Assembly (NCBI GenBank): GCA_024224995.1
Contig: JAAENB010000595.1
Coordinates: 1-9,888, forward strand
Length of the DNA stretch: 9,888 bases
Direction: 5' to 3'
Source: a bacterium
GTDB lineage: Bacteria; Spirochaetota; UBA4802; UBA5550
The notes under the pieces were generated by a model. That model saw only the letters and a program-made list of their open reading frames with translations. It had not been told where the DNA came from and made no database searches. How positions within the stretch are numbered: position 1 is the stretch's first letter; every line of letters begins with the position of its first letter. The position numbers and the translations under genes were made by a program. Of this stretch, positions 6,223 through 9,888 are shown one piece after another.

Positions 6223-6816
6223 ATGATAAAAAGCAAGAGCTCAAAATTTAAAAAAGATCTGTATATTTTATACCCTGGTGATTATTACGCCACAAAAGAA
6301 AATTGTGTTTTAGGCTCGGTGACCGGTTCTTGTATCTCAGTTTGTTTATATGATCTTGAAAGAGGTATCGGGGGGATGGGGCTTTTTATTGTACCCGGGT
6401 CCGTGGGAACAGAAGGGATTGTCTCCAGTGATATAGCAGCTCTCGGTATCGCGAACATGGAATATCTTCTTGGTGAAGTTGTCAAACTCGGGGGCGACAG
6501 GAATTTTCTCAGGGCAAAAATATTTGGAGCGGGATATCTTGGCGGTTCTTCGTCCAGGGCCATTGACCCCCTTTCGGAAAGTAATATCCGGTTTATAAAC
6601 GAGTATTTTACTCTTGAAAGAATTCACGTGGAACGGACCGATCTTGGCGGGGATTTTAGAAGGAAAATATATTTCTCACTGGATGACGGAAAAGTATATC
6701 GCCAGATATTGAAAAACAACGAAGAGTCTTCAGAGTTTATTCGCCTGGAAAAAGAATATATAGATACATCTTTTCGAAATAAACAAAAAAAAGGAAGAGT
6801 TATTCTTTTTGAATAA
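6223..6816 (+). CDS. CheD paralogue lacking the catalytic histidine (CheD1)
   Basis: CheD normally deamidates glutamines of chemoreceptors and binds CheC. This 197-residue protein is clearly of that family: YPGDYYAT near the start, GSVTGSCISVCLYD (31-44), RAKIFGAG, and the closing TDLGGDFRRKIYF. The nucleophile Cys is present (C37). The His that should follow 17 residues later (NHFMLP in active members) is Leu54 in GGMGLFIVPG, and the preceding Asn is Gly. The Thr/Ser position before the Cys holds Ser32. By these residues it should not be an active deamidase. The rest of the fold has no stop or frameshift, so it is conserved protein rather than a pseudogene. The ATG at 6223 has only a weak GAAAGA-like site. 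A role as binding partner or decoy of CheD2, or of a CheC-like protein, is inference. Confidence 0.88.
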   Translation: MIKSKSSKFKKDLYILYPGDYYATKENCVLGSVTGSCISVCLYDLERGIGGMGLFIVPGSVGTEGIVSSDIAALGIANMEYLLGEVVKLGGDRNFLRAKIFGAGYLGGSSSRAIDPLSESNIRFINEYFTLERIHVERTDLGGDFRRKIYFSLDDGKVYRQILKNNEESSEFIRLEKEYIDTSFRNKQKKGRVILFE

Positions 6817-6823
6817 CGAGTAA

Positions 6824-7663
6824 TTGCAATTGGAAGTTTTAGAACAATTTCAACTTGCTGACAAAGAGTTCAATTATTTTAGAGAATTGATCTACTCGGA
6901 AGCGGGAATTAATCTTTCCGATATGAAGAAAGCCCTGGTCCGTTCGAGGCTTACCAAGCGCTTGCGGAACCTGAAAATTTCAACATTTGAAGAGTATTAT
7001 AAATACCTGGTTGACCATTATACCGATGAAAAAGGCTATTTTATTAATGCCATTACAACCAATAAAACAGATTTTTTTAGAGAGCCAAGACATTTTGAAT
7101 ATATAATGAATGAACTGCTTCCCCGGCTCGAAGAGATGGGAAAAGAAGAGATCAAAATCTGGAGTGCGGCATCTTCAACAGGGGAAGAACCTTATACCAT
7201 AGCTATAACCCTTCTTGAATATTTCAAAAATAAAAAGATGCCTGCCGTGAAAATTCTTGCCACGGATATCGACACCCAGGTTCTTGAAAAAGGAAAAGCA
7301 GGGCTGTATACGCAGGAGCAGGTAGAAGTTATCGATTTTCCTGTACTGAAACGGTATTTTTTAAGAGGAAAAGGCGAAAACAAAGGATTCTTTAAGATAA
7401 AAGATTCCGTTAAAAAGCTTGTATTCTTCAGGCAATTAAACCTGCAGGATGAAAAATTTCCCATGAAGGGACAATTTGATATGATATTTTGCAGGAATGT
7501 TATTATTTATTTCGACCGGGAAACCCAGGTGAAAATTTTTAAAAGGCTGGCAAACTACCTTGCAGACCATGGGAATCTTTTTATCGGTCATTCGGAGAAT
7601 ATAACCAGTTTTTCAGACGATTTTTATTTAATCGGGAATACTATATATAAGAAGACGGTATAA
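6824..7663 (+). CDS. cheR: chemoreceptor glutamate methyltransferase CheR, TTG start
   Basis: CheR transfers methyl groups from S-adenosylmethionine to receptor glutamates. The N-terminal helical domain (about 10-75) contains FRELIYSEAGINLSDMKKAL and RSRLTKRL, then TTNKTDFFREPRHFEYI. The methyltransferase domain has motif I WSAASSTGEEPY (113-124), ATDID with D148, VFFRQLNL, and the signature MIFCRNVIIYFDRETQ (C223) and LFIGHSEN. The length of about 279 is usual. An in-frame stop (TAA 6821-6823) lies directly upstream and no ATG occurs before the conserved core, so translation must begin at TTG 6824 or at TTG 6830. No strong ribosome binding site is seen; it starts 7 bases after the cheD1 stop, so coupling is likely. 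It sits between the two cheD genes. Confidence 0.93.
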   Translation: MQLEVLEQFQLADKEFNYFRELIYSEAGINLSDMKKALVRSRLTKRLRNLKISTFEEYYKYLVDHYTDEKGYFINAITTNKTDFFREPRHFEYIMNELLPRLEEMGKEEIKIWSAASSTGEEPYTIAITLLEYFKNKKMPAVKILATDIDTQVLEKGKAGLYTQEQVEVIDFPVLKRYFLRGKGENKGFFKIKDSVKKLVFFRQLNLQDEKFPMKGQFDMIFCRNVIIYFDRETQVKIFKRLANYLADHGNLFIGHSENITSFSDDFYLIGNTIYKKTV

Positions 7664-7681
7664 AAAGGATGTTGTAAAAAA

Positions 7682-8260
7682 ATGTATCTTCGGCATAGTC
7701 AAAAATACGGGAAGGATATAAAGATCATACATCCGGGAGAGTTTTTTGTTTCCGGTGAGGATGAAATTATTGGAACACTGCTGGGCTCCTGTGTCGCCGT
7801 ATGTCTTATTGACACAGTGACCGGGTATGCCGGGATGAACCATTTTATGCTCCCCGGCAGGATATCCGTACAGGATATTTTTCAGGACCGTTCGGCCAGG
7901 TATGGAATTACCGCTATTAATCATCTTATGGCAGAGATGATAAAGATGGGAGCTCTCAGGAATAAAATGACAGCCAAAATTTTTGGCGGCGGGCATGTTC
8001 TTGATACGGATGGCGGGATTACCTCTATCCCTCAGGATAACATAAAGATCGCCAAGGTTATGATGGAGCTGGAGGATATTCCCATTACTGAAATTGATGT
8101 GGGGGATAATTTTACCAGGAAACTGCTTCTGGTTGTGAAAAGCGGGAAAGTCTATCTCAGGAAAACAACCAAAAAAGAAGTGTATGAAAAAATATACAAA
8201 CGGGATACGGAATTCGCGAGAACTATCGTGGAGAAAAAAAAATCTAAACAGGGAAAATAA
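7682..8260 (+). CDS. cheD: chemoreceptor glutamine deamidase CheD, catalytic residues intact (CheD2)
   Basis: A 192-residue CheD that converts specific receptor glutamines to glutamates and, with CheC-type phosphatases, links adaptation to CheY-P. It keeps the nucleophile C37 in TLLGSCVAVCLID and H54 in GMNHFMLPG, 17 residues apart as in characterised CheD, with T32 nearby. Further family motifs are HPGEFFVSGEDE at the start, ARYGITAINHLMAEMIKMGA, TAKIFGGG and VGDNFTRKLLL. The C-terminal tail is Lys-rich. It aligns without gaps to CheD1 over the first 59 residues (YGKDIKIIHPG against FKKDLYILYPG), so Cys and His positions carry the same numbers in both. ATG at 7682 has AAAAAGGA about 12 bases upstream. 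It lies 18 bases after cheR and 33 before cheB. Confidence 0.95.
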   Translation: MYLRHSQKYGKDIKIIHPGEFFVSGEDEIIGTLLGSCVAVCLIDTVTGYAGMNHFMLPGRISVQDIFQDRSARYGITAINHLMAEMIKMGALRNKMTAKIFGGGHVLDTDGGITSIPQDNIKIAKVMMELEDIPITEIDVGDNFTRKLLLVVKSGKVYLRKTTKKEVYEKIYKRDTEFARTIVEKKKSKQGK

Positions 8261-8293
8261 TTGTTCAGGTCTGTAAATGGAGCTTATTAACTA

Positions 8294-9361
8294 ATGGAAA
8301 AAATTAAAGTTCTCATCATCGATGATTCAGCTGTGGTAAGAAAATATCTCACTGATGTTCTTTCGACATCTCGTAATATTGAGATTCTCGGAACAGCGCT
8401 GGACCCCTATATTGCCGCGAAAAAAATTCAAAAGCTGAATCCCGATGTTATTACCCTGGATATTGAAATGCCCAGAATGGACGGGCTTACGTTTCTTTCA
8501 AAATTGATGATCGCCAATCCCATGCCCGTAATTATGGTTAGCAGCTTAACCGACAAAGGAGCTGCCGAGACCATGAAAGCCCTGGAGCTTGGAGCGGTTG
8601 ATTTTATTTGCAAACCGGCCCTGGATAATGAGGACGCCACTGCTGAATTCTCCGAAAACCTGGTTGAGAAAGTCCTGGCCGTAAAGGGCCTTAAAATAAA
8701 AAGAAAATCCGTAGTTAAACCCATGGAAGTGGAAGAGAAGAATACTGCTGATGTTATTCTTGCTAAAAAAAATTCCCCCAAGTTCAAGTCGAGCAGTGAA
8801 AAGGTTATTGCCATTGGCGCTTCAACCGGCGGGACTGAGGTTCTGGACCAGATCCTGGTTGAATTACCCGATTCCTTACCCGGCATAGTTATTACCCAGC
8901 ATATGCCGGAGAAATTCACCGAAGCCTTTGCCGAAAGGATAAACAGCAAAAGCAGGCTCTATGTCAAGGAAGCGGAGCACCGGGAACGGCTCAACAACGG
9001 AATGGTACTCATCGCCCCGGGAGGCAAGCATATGCTCCTGCATAACGACAAGGACGGCTACTGGGTAGAAATTAACGACGGACCCGCAGTAAACAGGCAC
9101 AAACCGTCGGTAGACGTGCTCTTTCGTTCCGTTAGCCAGGCAGCGGGAAAATCGGCTGTCGGCATACTTTGTACCGGTATGGGAAATGACGGGGCAGCAG
9201 GCCTGCTTGAAATGAAAGAGGCAGGAGCCGCTACTGTTGCCCAGGATGAGGCTTCATCCATTGTTTACGGCATGCCCCGGGAAGCCGTAAAACTGGGCGC
9301 CGCCGACATGCAGCTTGATATTAAGGGGATTACAGGTTTTTTGATTGCGGGAAAGAAATAA
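8294..9361 (+). CDS. cheB: chemotaxis methylesterase CheB
   Basis: CheB removes methyl groups from receptor glutamates when activated by CheA. The N-terminal receiver domain (1-125) has D10-D11, the phospho-acceptor D56 in TLDIEMPRMDG, VSSL and K107 in FICKP. A charged linker (about 126-168) joins it to the methylesterase domain (169-355), whose triad is S177 in GASTGG, H203 in ITQHMP and D299 in GMGNDGA. Other family motifs are APGGKHM, VNRHKPSVDVLF and the closing SSIVYGMPREAVKLGAAD. It is 355 residues long, a usual length, with nothing missing. GGAG lies 11 bases before the ATG at 8294. It is the last gene of the operon; the sequence toward its 3' end looks visibly more GC-rich than cheA or cheD1. 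Confidence 0.96.
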   Translation: MEKIKVLIIDDSAVVRKYLTDVLSTSRNIEILGTALDPYIAAKKIQKLNPDVITLDIEMPRMDGLTFLSKLMIANPMPVIMVSSLTDKGAAETMKALELGAVDFICKPALDNEDATAEFSENLVEKVLAVKGLKIKRKSVVKPMEVEEKNTADVILAKKNSPKFKSSSEKVIAIGASTGGTEVLDQILVELPDSLPGIVITQHMPEKFTEAFAERINSKSRLYVKEAEHRERLNNGMVLIAPGGKHMLLHNDKDGYWVEINDGPAVNRHKPSVDVLFRSVSQAAGKSAVGILCTGMGNDGAAGLLEMKEAGAATVAQDEASSIVYGMPREAVKLGAADMQLDIKGITGFLIAGKK

Positions 9362-9403
9362 GACCCTCCCTGGTCGTATCTCAATATACCAAAAAACGTA
9401 ATT

Positions 9404-9515
9404 CGGAATGTAAACCATGCCTGGAGCGATGCCTCTGCGGGTTGTGAGGCTGTCTGAGCGGAGCGAGTTCCGAACGTTCTGCGGAGGCATCACTCCAGGC
9501 ATGGTTTACATTCCG
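9404..9515. repeat. long imperfect inverted repeat, MITE- or REP-like
   Basis: Left arm 9404-9435 and right arm 9484-9515 are 32 bases each and complementary except at one position (C at 9427 against A at 9492). Past the arms, pairing could continue for several bases with G-U pairs. The 48-base middle holds a small CGGA/TCCG hairpin (9459-9472) and the palindrome GAACGTTC (9472-9479). It begins 43 bases after the cheB stop. No T-tract follows the right arm, so it is not a standard terminator, though such a stem could slow polymerase or protect the 3' end of the che mRNA. ATATACC occurs on both sides (9384-9390, 9522-9528) but not flush with the arms. The rest of the gap from 9362 to 9571 shows no gene. 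Confidence 0.9.
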
Positions 9516-9571
9516 GGCTGATATACCTTATATACGCCCCCTCCCTTCACAGTAAACGCTCAATAATGTAT

Positions 9572-9599
9572 TTGACAATTACCACCCCGCATTTATTAT
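9572..9599 (+). promoter_or_regulatory. strong sigma70-type promoter of the last gene
   Basis: A consensus -35 TTGACA (9572-9577) is followed after 16 bases by TATTAT (9594-9599), one mismatch from the consensus -10. Transcription would start near 9606, giving a leader of about 60 bases before the ATG at 9666. The leader contains GCCC/GGGC arms (about 9616-9634) that could form a weak hairpin. Confidence 0.75.
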
Positions 9600-9665
9600 C
9601 TATCCTTTTATAGACGCCCTGAGGCTTTCCGGGCTATTCAATCTAAAGATTTTTGGAGAAAAAAA

Positions 9666-9888
9666 ATGAACAGAAAAAGGTTTCTGATCGTTATTACAAT
9701 AGCGCTGATTTCCGTATATTTAGGATCTTCTGTTGAGAATAAGCTCTTTTCCCAGGAAAAGGCGGAGAAAAAAGAGGCCCTTAAGGGCGATAAAAAGAAC
9801 GCAGGCAAGGGCGAGGGGCTTGCTGAAGCCATGAAAAAAGATAAAACCCTGAAGCTTTCGGTAGATAAGGTGGTTCAGTACCTTTTAC
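9666..9888 (+). CDS. exported protein, N-terminal fragment (cut by window end)
   Basis: Only the first 74 codons are present. The ATG at 9666 has GGAG 7 bases upstream and a clear promoter. Residues 1-30 form a signal peptide: MNRKR charges, hydrophobic FLIVITIALISVYLG, then a less hydrophobic stretch to about LFSQ. A lysine- and glutamate-rich linker (EKAEKKEALKGDKKNAGKG) follows, and then LKLSVDKVVQYLL at the cut. The last motif recalls the start of TolC-type outer-membrane efflux proteins (LSLEEAVxxAL), whose first helix looks like this, but too little is visible to be sure. It is separated from the che operon by the long inverted repeat and by its own promoter, so it is probably a different unit. 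Confidence 0.8.
   Translation, partial: MNRKRFLIVITIALISVYLGSSVENKLFSQEKAEKKEALKGDKKNAGKGEGLAEAMKKDKTLKLSVDKVVQYLL

Noticed and set aside
8428..8949. Minus-strand open frame of 173 codons opposite cheB
   Set aside because: Shadow of the cheB reading frame; the Ser-rich, low-information protein matches nothing, and cheB is intact on the other strand.
9362..9403. Possible intrinsic terminator right after cheB (GACC-CTCCCT-GGTC)
   Set aside because: The stem has only four pairs and no T-tract follows.
1..9888. CRISPR array, tRNA, rRNA, transposase or prophage genes
   Set aside because: No spaced direct repeats, cloverleaf-like sequences or recombinase motifs were seen on either strand.

Overview
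The window is a moderately AT-rich stretch of a diderm (Gram-negative-type) and probably motile or surface-sensing bacterium. It carries a signal-peptide beta-barrel candidate, a lipobox lipoprotein, a periplasmic lytic transglycosylase and a complete chemotaxis-type signalling operon. No rRNA, tRNA or marker protein fixes the phylum. The SH3-type lipoprotein, the CheA architecture (HPt, ferredoxin-like segment, MshEN-like repeats) and a STAS-CheY pair would fit a spirochaete or a deltaproteobacterium-like lineage; this is an inference of low confidence.

Left part (1-2619): a GC-rich palindromic repeat at the window edge and a bidirectional terminator, then three minus-strand genes that each appear to be their own unit: a small outer-membrane barrel candidate (146-925), a lipoprotein with two SH3-like segments (1132-1908) and an SLT-family lytic transglycosylase (1999-2619). 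All three are envelope proteins.

Middle (2620-9361): a divergent intergenic region with overlapping sigma70-type promoters leads into a tight plus-strand operon: cheA, STAS protein, cheY, cheW, cheD1, cheR, cheD2, cheB. CheA phosphorylates CheY and CheB; CheW couples CheA to receptors; CheR and CheB methylate and demethylate receptors; CheD deamidates receptors. The most notable point is that two CheD paralogues flank cheR. CheD2 keeps the catalytic Cys37/His54 pair, while CheD1 keeps Cys37 but has Leu at position 54, so it looks like a pseudo-deamidase. CheA also carries two tandem MshEN-like half-repeats between its P2-like segment and its dimerisation domain. No receptor (MCP), CheC, CheX or CheZ gene is in the window.

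Right end (9362-9888): a 304-base gap holds a 112-base inverted repeat with 32-base arms (one mismatch), then a strong sigma70-type promoter and the first 74 codons of an exported protein cut by the window end.
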